A DNA stretch of 35,913 nt, taken from Streptomyces sp. TRM64462 (GTDB taxonomy: Bacteria > Actinomycetota > Actinomycetes > Streptomycetales > Streptomycetaceae). Under the pieces are notes generated by a model. The model had not been told where the DNA came from. It was given only the letters and a program-made list of their open reading frames with translations, and did no database searches. The stretch covers positions 1-35,913 of the forward strand of contig NZ_JABWDV010000376.1 in the NCBI RefSeq assembly GCF_013362995.1, read 5' to 3'. How positions within the stretch are numbered: the first letter of the stretch is position 1; each line of letters begins with the position of its first letter. Positions 1 through 7,464 of this stretch are shown here, in pieces. Position numbers and translations under genes: made by a program.

Positions 1-46
1 CGACTCCCTCCTCCGCCTTGCGATCGCACGCACCAGACGCCGACCG

Positions 47-61
47 GCCCGCCCTGCGGGC
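47..61 (-). terminator. weak hairpin after the PAS protein gene
   Basis: GCCCGC (47-52) and GCGGGC (56-61) form a six-pair stem with a three-base loop, just past the stop codon of the minus-strand gene that ends at 70. There is no T tract, which is usual for Streptomyces, and the stem is short, so it is only a possible terminator. I see nothing else in bases 1-69. Confidence 0.3.
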
Positions 62-69
62 GGACGACG

Positions 70-768
70 CTACTTTGCGGACACTCCCCAGCGCCCCCAC
101 CCCATGGACGCCAGGTGCTGCGCGTCGATCGTCAGCAGCTCCGCCTGGCTGCGCACCGGCCGCCAGGTCATCAGCACCCGGTCCCCGCAGCACGCCGCGT
201 GGTGCACGAGCTGCACCCGCCGCAGCCGCCCGAACCGCTCCTCCGTGTAGTCCACGACCAGGCCGTTCAGCGCCCTGCCCGTCTCCAGCACCTCGGTGAG
301 CGCGTCCAGCAGCCCCCCGGCGGCCGCTCCCGGCCGCGCCGCGAGATACCGGCGGCCGACCTGCTCGTCGGGCGGGACGAGCCACTCGGAGGAGCGCACA
401 TGGTTGCCCGCCCGGATGAGGAAGTCGGTGATCGCGCCGGACTCGTCCCGCACCGGCTCCAGCAGCGCCGCCGAGGCCGGGATCGCGGGCAGCGTGGCGC
501 ACAGGCACCGCCACGGGTCGTGTGCGGCGCCCGCGCCGACGCAGCTGTGCAACGCCCCGTTGCCCTGCCCGCACGGACACTGCGTGGCCACCCGGTGCCC
601 GGCGCCCTCCTCGCCCTCCGCGCCCACCGCGCCGCCCTCGCCCGCCACCGACGCCGCGGCCGCCCCGGCCTCCTCGGTCGCCTGCCGCACATCGGCGCGC
701 AGGGCCGCCGTCTCCCGCTCGATGAAGGCCTTGAGCGACACCACGTCGAACGTACGGGGCTGCGTCAT
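70..768 (-). CDS. PAS-fold protein with a SEC-C-like zinc motif
   Basis: 232 aa from an ATG preceded by AAGGGGG about eight bases upstream. Residues 1-35 look helical, 36-60 are Ala/Gly/Glu rich, 64-76 read CPCGQGNGALHSC, and C88 and C90 follow. The first block has the C-x-C-G-x-G...H-x-C spacing of SEC-C zinc-binding motifs. Residues 99-205 fit a PAS fold: a 'VRDESGAITDF' strand-turn followed by a helix around 'LTEVLETGRAL', as in the PAS domains of Streptomyces SpoIIE-type phosphatases. No kinase, phosphatase or DNA-binding domain is present, so it would be a small sensor or adaptor, presumably cytoplasmic. It is divergent from the DsbA-like gene with a 183-base gap. Family placement is inferred from motifs; function is unknown. 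Confidence 0.72.
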   Translation of the reverse strand: MTQPRTFDVVSLKAFIERETAALRADVRQATEEAGAAAASVAGEGGAVGAEGEEGAGHRVATQCPCGQGNGALHSCVGAGAAHDPWRCLCATLPAIPASAALLEPVRDESGAITDFLIRAGNHVRSSEWLVPPDEQVGRRYLAARPGAAAGGLLDALTEVLETGRALNGLVVDYTEERFGRLRRVQLVHHAACCGDRVLMTWRPVRSQAELLTIDAQHLASMGWGRWGVSAK

Positions 769-796
769 GAGGAAGCCCCCTTCCCGGGCCCGGTCC

Positions 797-812
797 GTTA
801 CCGCGTTACCGG
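797..812. repeat. GTTACCG tandem pair in a divergent intergenic region
   Basis: GTTACCGC (797-804) is followed directly by GTTACCGG (805-812) in the 183-base gap between the divergent PAS and DsbA-like genes. The period is eight bases. Its position would suit a regulator site, but no -10/-35 pair there is convincing on either strand. Confidence 0.3.
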
Positions 813-951
813 GCTCCCGGGCCGTAAACCCGCGACGCGCGCGCGGGAACAGGACCGCGGGACGCGGTGTTGGGCAGACGGGTACGGAGGAAGCCTCCGC
901 ATCCTTCCCGCCCGCGCCCCCGCGCCCGTACGACCCTGGAGAGAGCAAGAC

Positions 952-1653
952 ATGCGCGTCGAGATCTGGAGCGACATCGCCTGCCCGTGGTGCTACATCG
1001 GCAAGTCCCGGTTCGAGGAAGGGCTCGCCGCGTTCGCGCACCGGGACGAGGTCGAGGTCGTACACCGGTCGTTCGAACTCGACCCCGGGCGGGTCAAGGG
1101 GGACGTCGCGCCCGTCGTCGACATGCTCGCCCAGAAGTACGGGCGGACGCGCGACGAGGCGCGGGCCATGGAGGAGCACGTCGCGTCCGTGGCGCGCGGG
1201 CAGGGGCTGGAGTACCGGGTCGAGGGGCGCACGCACGGCAGCACCTTCGACATACACCGGCTGCTGCACCTCGCCAAGGCGCGCGGACGCCAGGACGAGC
1301 TGCTGAACCTCGCCTACCGGGCCAACTTCGCCGAGGAGCGGTCCGTGTACGACTCCGAGGTGCTGGTCGGGCTCGGCGTCGAGGCGGGGCTCGATGAGGC
1401 CGAGGTGCGGGCCGTGCTCGCCGACCCGGACGCGTACGCCGACGACGTGCGCGCCGACGAGCGCGAGGCCGCCGAGCTCGGCGCGACGGGAGTGCCGTTC
1501 TTCGTGCTCGACCGCCGCTACGGCGTCTCCGGCGGTCAGCCCGCCGAGGTCTTCACGCAGGCGCTGGAGCAGGCCTGGCAGGGCCGGGCCCTCCAGCCGG
1601 TGGGCGGGAGCGCTGCCGCCGCCTGTGACGTGGACGGCAGCTGCGACGTCTGA
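952..1653 (+). CDS. DsbA family (FrnE-like) thiol oxidoreductase
   Basis: 233 aa, starting at an ATG with GGAGAG about nine bases upstream. The thioredoxin-fold active site CPWC is at residues 11-14, directly after the first strand (EIWSDIA). The helical insertion spans roughly 45-160, and the TGVPFF cis-proline loop is near P182 beside the active site. This is the FrnE/DsbA-like cytoplasmic layout: no signal peptide and about 230 residues. Two further cysteines, C225 and C231, lie in an added tail (CDVDGSCDV) and could form a second redox pair. Family members are dithiol oxidoreductases or isomerases, sometimes linked to polyketide pathways or oxidative stress; the substrate here is unknown. 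Confidence 0.9.
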   Translation: MRVEIWSDIACPWCYIGKSRFEEGLAAFAHRDEVEVVHRSFELDPGRVKGDVAPVVDMLAQKYGRTRDEARAMEEHVASVARGQGLEYRVEGRTHGSTFDIHRLLHLAKARGRQDELLNLAYRANFAEERSVYDSEVLVGLGVEAGLDEAEVRAVLADPDAYADDVRADEREAAELGATGVPFFVLDRRYGVSGGQPAEVFTQALEQAWQGRALQPVGGSAAAACDVDGSCDV

Positions 1654-1729
1654 GCGGACGCACGGCGGCTGGAGGAACGTACGCCGGATGTATAAGCAGA
1701 GCTTGGGTCTCACGCCTCAAATCTCTTGG

Positions 1730-1758
1730 TTGACTTGGGGGTTGGGGTGTCCCAGGGT
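1730..1758 (+). promoter_or_regulatory. probable promoter for a leaderless aminotransferase mRNA
   Basis: TTGACT (1730-1735), a 17-base spacer and CAGGGT (1753-1758) resemble a housekeeping promoter with a weak -10. Transcription would start about seven bases later, at the ATG at 1765. The only purine-rich stretch before the ATG is AGGGTGG four bases away, too close for a normal ribosome site. This supports a leaderless start but does not prove it. Confidence 0.5.
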
Positions 1759-1764
1759 GGACGC

Positions 1765-2829
1765 ATGGACACCTTGGGAGGCGCCGAGTTCGCGCCCGCG
1801 CAGACGTACCTGAACACCGCCACCTGCGGGCTGCTGCCCCGCCGTACCGTCGAAGCGGTGAAGCTCCTCGCGGAGGAGAACGCCGCCGGCGGGCCGGACG
1901 GGGCGGGCAGCTTCGAGGTGGTGGCCGCCGCCCGTGCCGGGTTCGCCCGGCTCGTCGGCGTCGACCCGGACCGCGTCGCGATCGGCGCCACCGTCTCCAC
2001 CCATGCCGCGATCGTCGCCGCCTCGCTGCCCGCCGGCGCCGAAGTCCTCTACCCGGAGGGCGACTTCAGCTCGCTCATCACGCCGTTCGTGGTGCGCGGC
2101 GACCTGAAGGCGCGGTCCGCGCCCCTGGAGGAGCTGGCCGGCGCGGTGCGCCCCGGCACCGACCTCGTCGTCTTCTCGTCCGTCCAGTCCGCCGACGGCC
2201 GGGTCGCGGACCTGGCCGCCCTTCGCGAGGCCGCCGCCACCCACGGGGCGCGGACGCTGCTGGACGCGACCCAGTCGGCGGGCTGGCTGCCGCTGGACGC
2301 CGGGGCGTACGACTACACCGTGGCCGGCGGCTACAAGTTCCTGCTCTGCCCGCGCGGCACGTCCTTCCTCACCGTCACCGAGGAGGCGCAGGAGTCGCTG
2401 GTCCCGGTCCACGGGGGCTGGTTCGCCGGCGAGGACCGGTACGGGAGCTGCTACGGGCCCGTCGAGCGGTTCGCCGCGTCCGCGCGCCGCTTCGACGAGG
2501 CCCCGGCCTTCCTCGCGTACCACGGCGCCGAGCGGTCACTGGCGCTGCTCCACGAGATCGGGGTCGAGGCCGTGCACCCGCACGTGACCGGTCTTGCCGC
2601 CCGTTTCCGCGCGGGAGTCGAGCGGATGGGGTACGCATCCGTGCCCGCCGTTTCCGCGACGGTCGCCGTCCCGGGGCTCGGCCGGCTGGTGCCCGGGCTC
2701 GCCCGGGCGGGCGTCATCGCCTCCGACCGCGCCGGGAGCCTGCGGGTGTCCTTCCACCTCTACAACTCGGCCGCCGACGTGGACCGGGCGCTGGGCGTGC
2801 TCTCCGGGCTCGCCGGGCACTCCTCCTGA
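1765..2829 (+). CDS. class V aminotransferase / cysteine desulfurase-like PLP enzyme
   Basis: 354 aa. Residues 15-25 (YLNTATCGLLP) form the substrate-binding start typical of NifS/CsdA-like class V enzymes. D167 in LLDATQSAG should pair with the pyridine nitrogen of PLP, and K191 in GGYKFLLCPRG is the expected Schiff-base lysine. The length suits the family, though the loop carrying a sulfur-accepting cysteine is not evident. A role as an aminotransferase, lyase or selenocysteine/isopenicillin-epimerase-like enzyme is therefore as likely as desulfuration. No sulfur-trafficking genes are nearby. Its last 70 bases overlap the 3' end of the convergent MarR gene. Confidence 0.85.
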   Translation: MDTLGGAEFAPAQTYLNTATCGLLPRRTVEAVKLLAEENAAGGPDGAGSFEVVAAARAGFARLVGVDPDRVAIGATVSTHAAIVAASLPAGAEVLYPEGDFSSLITPFVVRGDLKARSAPLEELAGAVRPGTDLVVFSSVQSADGRVADLAALREAAATHGARTLLDATQSAGWLPLDAGAYDYTVAGGYKFLLCPRGTSFLTVTEEAQESLVPVHGGWFAGEDRYGSCYGPVERFAASARRFDEAPAFLAYHGAERSLALLHEIGVEAVHPHVTGLAARFRAGVERMGYASVPAVSATVAVPGLGRLVPGLARAGVIASDRAGSLRVSFHLYNSAADVDRALGVLSGLAGHSS

Positions 2830-3455
2830 GGGGCGCACTCCTCGGCGGCTTCCGCACCGCCGGCCGGGCAGTCCTGTGCCAGGCCGCAGAGGCCGTCCTC
2901 CACCTTGCCCAGCAGCGCCGCCAGCTCGGCCCGCTCCTCCGGGCCGAGCCCGGCGAGGGTGTGCTCCTCCAGGTCGGTCCACGCTGACGCCACCGCGTTG
3001 TGCAGCTCGCAGCTCCCGGGCGTCGCCTCCACGAGCACCGCGCGGCGGTCCGCCGGGTCGGGGGAGCGGCGCACATATCCGCCGTGCTCCAGGCGCTGGA
3101 GCATCTTGGTGACCGTCGACGGGTCCACCTCCAGAGCCTTGATCAACTCGGACTGCCGGACCGGGCCGCTGTCCCAGAGGTACATCATCACGAGCTCCTG
3201 GCCCGGGTAGAGCCCCGCCGCCTTCAGGAACCGCCCCGCCGCGATCCGGTGCAGCCGGGCCACCCGCGCCAGGGCCAGGCTGATCGGGCCGCCGCGCGCG
3301 GCCGAGGGCGTGACCTCGGAGCAGGAGCGCGCCGAAGACGCCGCCTGGTGGCGGACGGCGGCGGCGTCCGGGCGGTCGGCGTCGGCGCGGTCGATGGCGG
3401 CGTCCCGGCGGTCGGCGGCGTCCGCGTGGTCGGTGGCCAGGCGGTCGGCGGGCAT
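2760..3455 (-). CDS. MarR family transcriptional regulator, cysteine-rich
   Basis: 231 aa from the ATG at 3455, chosen because AGGAG lies seven bases upstream. Residues 1-38 are a low-complexity Asp/Ala/Arg segment (repeated AD and RDA units). The winged helix-turn-helix covers about 85-145, with recognition helix near DPSTVTKMLQRL and wing DPADRR (133-138). The C-terminal helix that dimerises MarR proteins follows. Cysteines at 45, 149, 190, 196, 207 and 213 are unusual in number and suggest thiol or electrophile sensing. It is divergent from an Old Yellow Enzyme gene with palindromic sites between them, so it probably represses that gene and itself. The 3' end overlaps the neighbouring aminotransferase gene by 70 bases. 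Confidence 0.88.
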   Translation of the reverse strand: MPADRLATDHADAADRRDAAIDRADADRPDAAAVRHQAASSARSCSEVTPSAARGGPISLALARVARLHRIAAGRFLKAAGLYPGQELVMMYLWDSGPVRQSELIKALEVDPSTVTKMLQRLEHGGYVRRSPDPADRRAVLVEATPGSCELHNAVASAWTDLEEHTLAGLGPEERAELAALLGKVEDGLCGLAQDCPAGGAEAAEECAPQEECPASPESTPSARSTSAAEL

Positions 3456-3481
3456 GGGGACTCCTCGGGTCAGGGACGTCC

Positions 3482-3487
3482 AGTCTA
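3482..3487 (-). promoter_or_regulatory. -10 element of the marR promoter
   Basis: On the minus strand this reads TAGACT, a near-ideal -10. Its -35 region would fall at about 3505-3511, inside the first TTGG...CCAA operator. Transcription would begin about 20 bases before the MarR ATG, leaving room for the AGGAG ribosome site. The assignment rests on position and sequence only. Confidence 0.5.
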
Positions 3488-3506
3488 TCCGTTCGCATCC
3501 TTTTCC

Positions 3507-3534
3507 TTGGTCGGCCAACGAATGGTGCTACGCT
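3507..3534 (+). promoter_or_regulatory. promoter of the OYE reductase gene
   Basis: TTGGTC (3507-3512), a 16-base spacer and TACGCT (3529-3534) make a plausible promoter, with a start near 3541 and a leader of about 44 bases before the ATG at 3585. The -35 is inside the first operator, as expected for MarR-type repression. Confidence 0.5.
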
Positions 3535-3563
3535 GATCCCCGGTCCTTTACTTGGCCGACCAC
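3507..3563. promoter_or_regulatory. twin palindromic operators between marR and the OYE gene
   Basis: TTGGTCGGCCAA (3507-3518) and TTGGCCGACCAC (3552-3563) are each near-palindromic. They are inverted copies of one another apart from the last base. Their centres are 45 bases apart. The first covers the -35 of both divergent promoters and the second lies in the 5' leader of the OYE gene. A MarR dimer bound at both would block transcription in both directions. Confidence 0.65.
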
Positions 3564-3584
3564 ATAACTCTCTGGAGGTCCCCC

Positions 3585-4658
3585 ATGACCACCGCCTTCG
3601 ACCCGATCGACCTCGCCGGCGCCGCCCTGCCGAACCGCATCGCCATGGCGCCCATGACCCGCAACCGCGCCCCCGGCCGCGTCCCGACCGACCTCATGGC
3701 CGAGTACTACGCGCAGCGCGCCTCCGCGGGCCTGATCATCACCGAGGGCATCCAGCCCACGCCCGGCGGCCAGGGATACCCGAACACCCCCGGCCTGCAC
3801 AGCGACGAGCAGATCGCCGCCTGGCGCAAGGTCACCGACGCCGTCCACGCCCGGGGCGGCCGGATCTTCGCGCAGATCATGCACGCGGGCCGCATCGGCC
3901 ACCCCTCCCTGCTCGCCGACCTCCCCGGCGACCTCCACCCCGTCGCACCGTCGGCCGTCGCCGCCCAGGGCCAGGTCTTCACGGCGGAGGGCCCCAAGGA
4001 CATGGTCACCCCGCGCGAGCTGACCGGCGTCGAGATCCGCGGCGTCATCGCCGACTTCGCCACCGCCGCCCGCAACGCCGTGGCGGCCGGCTTCGACGGC
4101 GTCGAGATCCACGGCGCCAACGGCTACCTCGTCCACCAGTTCATCGCCTCCGGCACCAACCGGCGCACCGACGAGTGGGGCGGCTCCGCCGAGGGCCGCA
4201 TCCGCTTCGCCGTGGAGGTCACCCGGGCCGTCGCCGACGCGATCGGCGCCGAGCGGACCGCGCTGCGCATCTCGCCCGGGAACCCGTACAACGACATGGA
4301 CGACGCCGATCCGGAGCCCGCCTACACCGCGCTCGTGGCCGCCCTGGAGCCGCTCGGCCTCGCCTACCTGCACGTTCTGGAGGCGACCGGCGACCAGCGC
4401 GAGATCTCCCTGGCGCTGCGCAAGCGGTTCTCCGGCACGTTCATGCTCAACCCGTTCACCGACGGCCGCCCGACCGGCGCCGACGAGCTGGCGCTGATCG
4501 AGGACGGCACCGCCGACATGCTCGCGTTCGGCGTGCTGTTCCTGGCCAACCCGGACCTGCCCGCCCGCCTCGCGGCCGGCGGCCCGTACAACACGCCGGA
4601 CCCGGCCGCCTTCTACGGCGGCGACCACCGCGGCTACACCGACTACCCGACGCTGTAG
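3585..4658 (+). CDS. alkene reductase, Old Yellow Enzyme family (FMN-dependent)
   Basis: 357 aa from an ATG with a GGAGG ribosome site. It is a single TIM barrel of the NADH:flavin oxidoreductase family: APMTRNR (22-28) is the FMN-binding N-terminal signature, HGAN (176-179) contains the His/Asn pair that holds the substrate carbonyl, and Y181 is in place to donate the proton. The C-terminal AFGVLFLANPDLP segment binds the FMN phosphate. Such enzymes reduce activated C=C bonds of enones, quinones, maleimides or nitro esters using NAD(P)H. Control by the divergent cysteine-rich MarR protein would fit an electrophile-detoxification switch, which is an inference from gene order and operators. 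Confidence 0.92.
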   Translation: MTTAFDPIDLAGAALPNRIAMAPMTRNRAPGRVPTDLMAEYYAQRASAGLIITEGIQPTPGGQGYPNTPGLHSDEQIAAWRKVTDAVHARGGRIFAQIMHAGRIGHPSLLADLPGDLHPVAPSAVAAQGQVFTAEGPKDMVTPRELTGVEIRGVIADFATAARNAVAAGFDGVEIHGANGYLVHQFIASGTNRRTDEWGGSAEGRIRFAVEVTRAVADAIGAERTALRISPGNPYNDMDDADPEPAYTALVAALEPLGLAYLHVLEATGDQREISLALRKRFSGTFMLNPFTDGRPTGADELALIEDGTADMLAFGVLFLANPDLPARLAAGGPYNTPDPAAFYGGDHRGYTDYPTL

Positions 4659-4665
4659 GCGCGAA

Positions 4666-4699
4666 GGGCCCGCCACCGGAACAACCCGGTGGCGGGCCC
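4666..4699. terminator. bidirectional terminator between the OYE gene and ectD
   Basis: A perfect 14-pair GC-rich stem (4666-4679 with 4686-4699) and a six-base loop lie eight bases past the OYE stop and about 84 bases past the ectD stop. It can serve both convergent units. Confidence 0.8.
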
Positions 4700-4727
4700 G
4701 ACACCTACGTACAGCTCACGGCTGCGT

Positions 4728-4773
4728 ACGGTGCACCGCTGCGCACGGTGCACCGCTCGGACGGTGCACCGCC
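4728..4773. repeat. three tandem copies of ACGGTGCACCGC
   Basis: ACGGTGCACCGC occurs at 4728-4739, 4745-4756 and 4761-4772, with periods of 17 and 16 bases. Each copy contains the palindrome GGTGCACC. They lie between the OYE terminator and the ectD stop codon, downstream of both genes. No protein or RNA function is apparent. Confidence 0.7.
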
Positions 4774-4782
4774 GCGTACGGC

Positions 4783-5640
4783 TCACTGCACCGGCGTGAA
4801 ATCCCTCGCCCCGATGAACTCCGGGCGCCTCACCGGAGCCGCGAACGGCTCCACCGCCGTGTTCTCCACGCTGTTGAACACGATGAAGACGTTGCTCCGC
4901 GGGTACGGCGTGATGTTGTCGCCCGAACCGTGCATCGCGTTGCAGTCGAACCACGTCGCCGACCCGGCCCGGCCCGTGAACAGCCGGATGCCGTGCGCGT
5001 CCGCCATCCGCGTCAGCGCCTCGTCCGACGGCGTGCCCGCGTCCTGCATCTGCAGCGACTTCTTGTAGTTGTCCTTCGGCGTCTCGCCCGCGCAACCGAG
5101 GAACGTACGGTGCGACCCCGGCATGATCATCAGGCCGCCGTTGGTGTCGTGGTTCCGGGTCAGCGCGATCGACACCGAGACCGTCCGCATCCGCGGCAGT
5201 CCGTCCTCGGCGTGCCAGGTCTCGAAGTCCGAGTGCCAGTAGAACCCGGAGGCCCCGAAGCCGGGCTTCACGTTGATCCGCGACTGGTGGACGTACACGT
5301 CCGAGCCGAGAATCTTCCGCGCCATGCCCACGACCCGCTCGTCGCGCACCAGCTTCGCGAAGACGTCGCTCATCCGGTGCACCTCGAACACCGAGCGCAC
5401 GGACTGCGACTTCGGCTCGACTATGGACCGCTCGTCCGCCCGTACGGCCGGGTCGGCGATCAGCCGGTCCAGCTCGGCCTTGTACACGGCGACCTCTTCA
5501 TCGCCCAGCAGGTCCTCGATCGCGAGGAAGCCGTCCCGCTCGAACGACTCCAGGTCCGCGTCGAGCGGCCCCCAGACCACCGGGTCGCGGCGGGGCGTCG
5601 CCACTTCGGTCGTGCCACGCGTGGGGTACAGGTCCTCCAT
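4783..5640 (-). CDS. ectD: ectoine hydroxylase EctD
   Basis: 285 aa. It is a 2-oxoglutarate and Fe(II)-dependent dioxygenase of the PhyH superfamily that converts ectoine to 5-hydroxyectoine. The family signature around FYWHSDFETWHAEDG (133-147) is intact. H136, D138 and H237 (NAMHG) match the iron triad, and the R/S-containing strand near 249 would hold 2-oxoglutarate. The ATG at 5640 lies two bases after the ectC stop, so translation is probably coupled. It is the last gene of ectABCD and ends close to a bidirectional terminator. Confidence 0.97.
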   Translation of the reverse strand: MEDLYPTRGTTEVATPRRDPVVWGPLDADLESFERDGFLAIEDLLGDEEVAVYKAELDRLIADPAVRADERSIVEPKSQSVRSVFEVHRMSDVFAKLVRDERVVGMARKILGSDVYVHQSRINVKPGFGASGFYWHSDFETWHAEDGLPRMRTVSVSIALTRNHDTNGGLMIMPGSHRTFLGCAGETPKDNYKKSLQMQDAGTPSDEALTRMADAHGIRLFTGRAGSATWFDCNAMHGSGDNITPYPRSNVFIVFNSVENTAVEPFAAPVRRPEFIGARDFTPVQ

Positions 5641-5642
5641 AC

Positions 5643-6041
5643 TCAGTCCTCCTCCGTCAGCAGGGGGTACACACCGTTCTCGTCGTGGTCCTCGCGCCCC
5701 GTCACGGGCGGGTTGAAGACGCACACGACCCGGAAGTCGGTCTTGGGGCGCAGCGTGTGCTTCTCGTGGCCGTCGAGCAGGTACATCGTGCCTGGCCCGA
5801 TCCAGTGGACCTCGCCCGTCTCGTCGTTGGTCAGCTCGGCCTCGCCCTCGACGCACAGGACCGCCTCGATGTGGTTCGCGTACCACATGGACGTCTCCGT
5901 GCCCGCGTACAGCACGGTCTCGTGCAGCGAGAAGCCGACTTTCTCGCGGGCGAGCACGATCCGCTTGCTCTCCCACGTGCCGGACGCGGATTTGACGTGA
6001 CGTTCGGTGTTCTCGATCTCCTGCAACGATCGGACGATCAA
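5643..6041 (-). CDS. ectC: L-ectoine synthase EctC
   Basis: 132 aa cupin that cyclises N-gamma-acetyl-diaminobutyrate to ectoine. The N-terminus [16 protein letters not shown] matches the family start, which fixes the start at a TTG codon (6041-6039). No ATG or GTG fits. AAAGGTG lies about ten bases upstream as a ribosome site. The metal-binding region around [18 protein letters not shown] and the core [17 protein letters not shown] are complete. It follows ectB after a 110-base gap containing GGGTGTTGC repeats, larger than the other gaps in the operon, so it may have its own translation control. Confidence 0.96.
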   Translation of the reverse strand: MIVRSLQEIENTERHVKSASGTWESKRIVLAREKVGFSLHETVLYAGTETSMWYANHIEAVLCVEGEAELTNDETGEVHWIGPGTMYLLDGHEKHTLRPKTDFRVVCVFNPPVTGREDHDENGVYPLLTEED

Positions 6042-6151
6042 GGCAACTGCACCTTTCGGTTCGTGGTGGGGTGTTGCGGGTGTTGCGGGTGTACGGAGCG
6101 GGGCGCCGGGCCGTCAGACCCAGGCCGTCAGGCCGCCGGGCCGCCGGGCGG

Positions 6152-7420
6152 TCAGGCCGTTTCGCGGACCGCGCGGGCCAGCGTGCTCAGGCCCTCGTCC
6201 AGCTCCTCGGGCGTGACGGTCAGCGGCGGCAGCAGCTTCACGACCTCGCTCTCCGGGCCGGACGTCTCCAGGAGCAGCCCCAGCTCGAAGGCGCGCCGGC
6301 AGATCCGGGTCGCCCGCTCCTTGTCGGGGAACTCCACGCCCCAGACGAGGCCGCGGCCCCGGAAGTGGGCGCCGTCGGCGGAGTTCTCGTCGCAGATCGT
6401 CAGCAGCGCCTGCTCGACCTGCTCGCCGCGCGCCAGGGTCTGCTTCTCCATCTGGCCGTCCGCCCAGTAGGCGTCGAGCGTGGCCGTCGCGGTCACGAAC
6501 GCCGGGTTGTTGCCGCGGAACGTGCCGTTGTGCTCGCCCGGGCCCCACACGTCCAGCTCCGGCTTGAACAGGCAGAGCGACATCGGCAGCCCGTAACCGC
6601 TGATCGACTTCGACAGCGTGACGATGTCCGGGGTGATGCCGGCCTCCTCGAAGGAGAAGAAGGCACCGGTGCGGCCGCAGCCCATCTGGATGTCGTCGAC
6701 GATCAGCAGCATGTCGCGGCGGCGGCACAGGTCCGCGAGGGCGCGCAGCCACTCGGCGCGGGCCACGTTGATGCCACCCTCGCCCTGCACCGTCTCGACG
6801 ATCACGGCCGCCGGGTGGTTCAGGCCCGAGCCGCTGTCCTCCAGGAGCCGCTCGAACCACAGGAAGTCCGGGACACGGCCGTCGAGGTAGTTGTCGAACG
6901 GCATCGGCGTGCCGTGCACCAGCGGGACGCCGGCGCCCGCGCGCTTGAAGGCGTTGCCGGTGACGGCGAGGGAGCCCAGCGACATGCCGTGGAAGGCGTT
7001 GGTGAACGACACGATCGACTCGCGCCCCTTCACCTTGCGGGCAAGCTTGAGCGCCGCCTCGACGGCGTTGGTGCCCGTCGGCCCCGGGAACATGACCTTG
7101 TACGGCAGGTCACGCGGCCGCAGCACGACGTTCTGGAAGGTCTCCAGGAAGGCGCGTTTGGCGGTCGTCGCCATGTCCAGGCCGTGGGTGATGCCGTCGC
7201 GCTCCAGGTAGTCGATGAGCGCGCGCTTCAGCACGGGGTTGTTGTGGCCGTAGTTGAGGGATCCGGCCCCGGCGAAGAAGTCGAGGTACGAGTGGCCGTC
7301 CTCGTCGGTGAGGCGGGCGCCCTGCGCGCGGTCGAACACGGCCGGCCAACCGCGGCAGTAGCTGCGCACCTCCGACTCCAGGGTCTCGAAGACGCTCAGG
7401 GCGGGCGGGGTGATGGTCAC
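6152..7420 (-). CDS. ectB: diaminobutyrate-2-oxoglutarate transaminase EctB
   Basis: 422 aa, GTG start with GGAG about nine bases upstream. It is a class III PLP aminotransferase that makes L-2,4-diaminobutyrate from aspartate 4-semialdehyde with glutamate as donor. Landmarks: GPTGTNAVEAALKLAR (113-128) binds the cofactor phosphate, VDDIQMGCGRTG (241-252) contains the pyridine-binding aspartate, and K271 in TLSKSISGYG is the Schiff-base lysine. Length and motifs are full. It is the second gene of the operon, 44 bases after ectA. Confidence 0.97.
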   Translation of the reverse strand: MTITPPALSVFETLESEVRSYCRGWPAVFDRAQGARLTDEDGHSYLDFFAGAGSLNYGHNNPVLKRALIDYLERDGITHGLDMATTAKRAFLETFQNVVLRPRDLPYKVMFPGPTGTNAVEAALKLARKVKGRESIVSFTNAFHGMSLGSLAVTGNAFKRAGAGVPLVHGTPMPFDNYLDGRVPDFLWFERLLEDSGSGLNHPAAVIVETVQGEGGINVARAEWLRALADLCRRRDMLLIVDDIQMGCGRTGAFFSFEEAGITPDIVTLSKSISGYGLPMSLCLFKPELDVWGPGEHNGTFRGNNPAFVTATATLDAYWADGQMEKQTLARGEQVEQALLTICDENSADGAHFRGRGLVWGVEFPDKERATRICRRAFELGLLLETSGPESEVVKLLPPLTVTPEELDEGLSTLARAVRETA

Positions 7421-7464
7421 AGCGGGTCACTCCAGAGGGAGGGAAGGGGGTGGCTGGGATCGGC

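Noticed and set aside
5641..5976. An extended EctD start far upstream in the same frame
   Set aside because: The extension overlaps ectC out of frame and lacks family similarity. EctD begins at the ATG at 5640.
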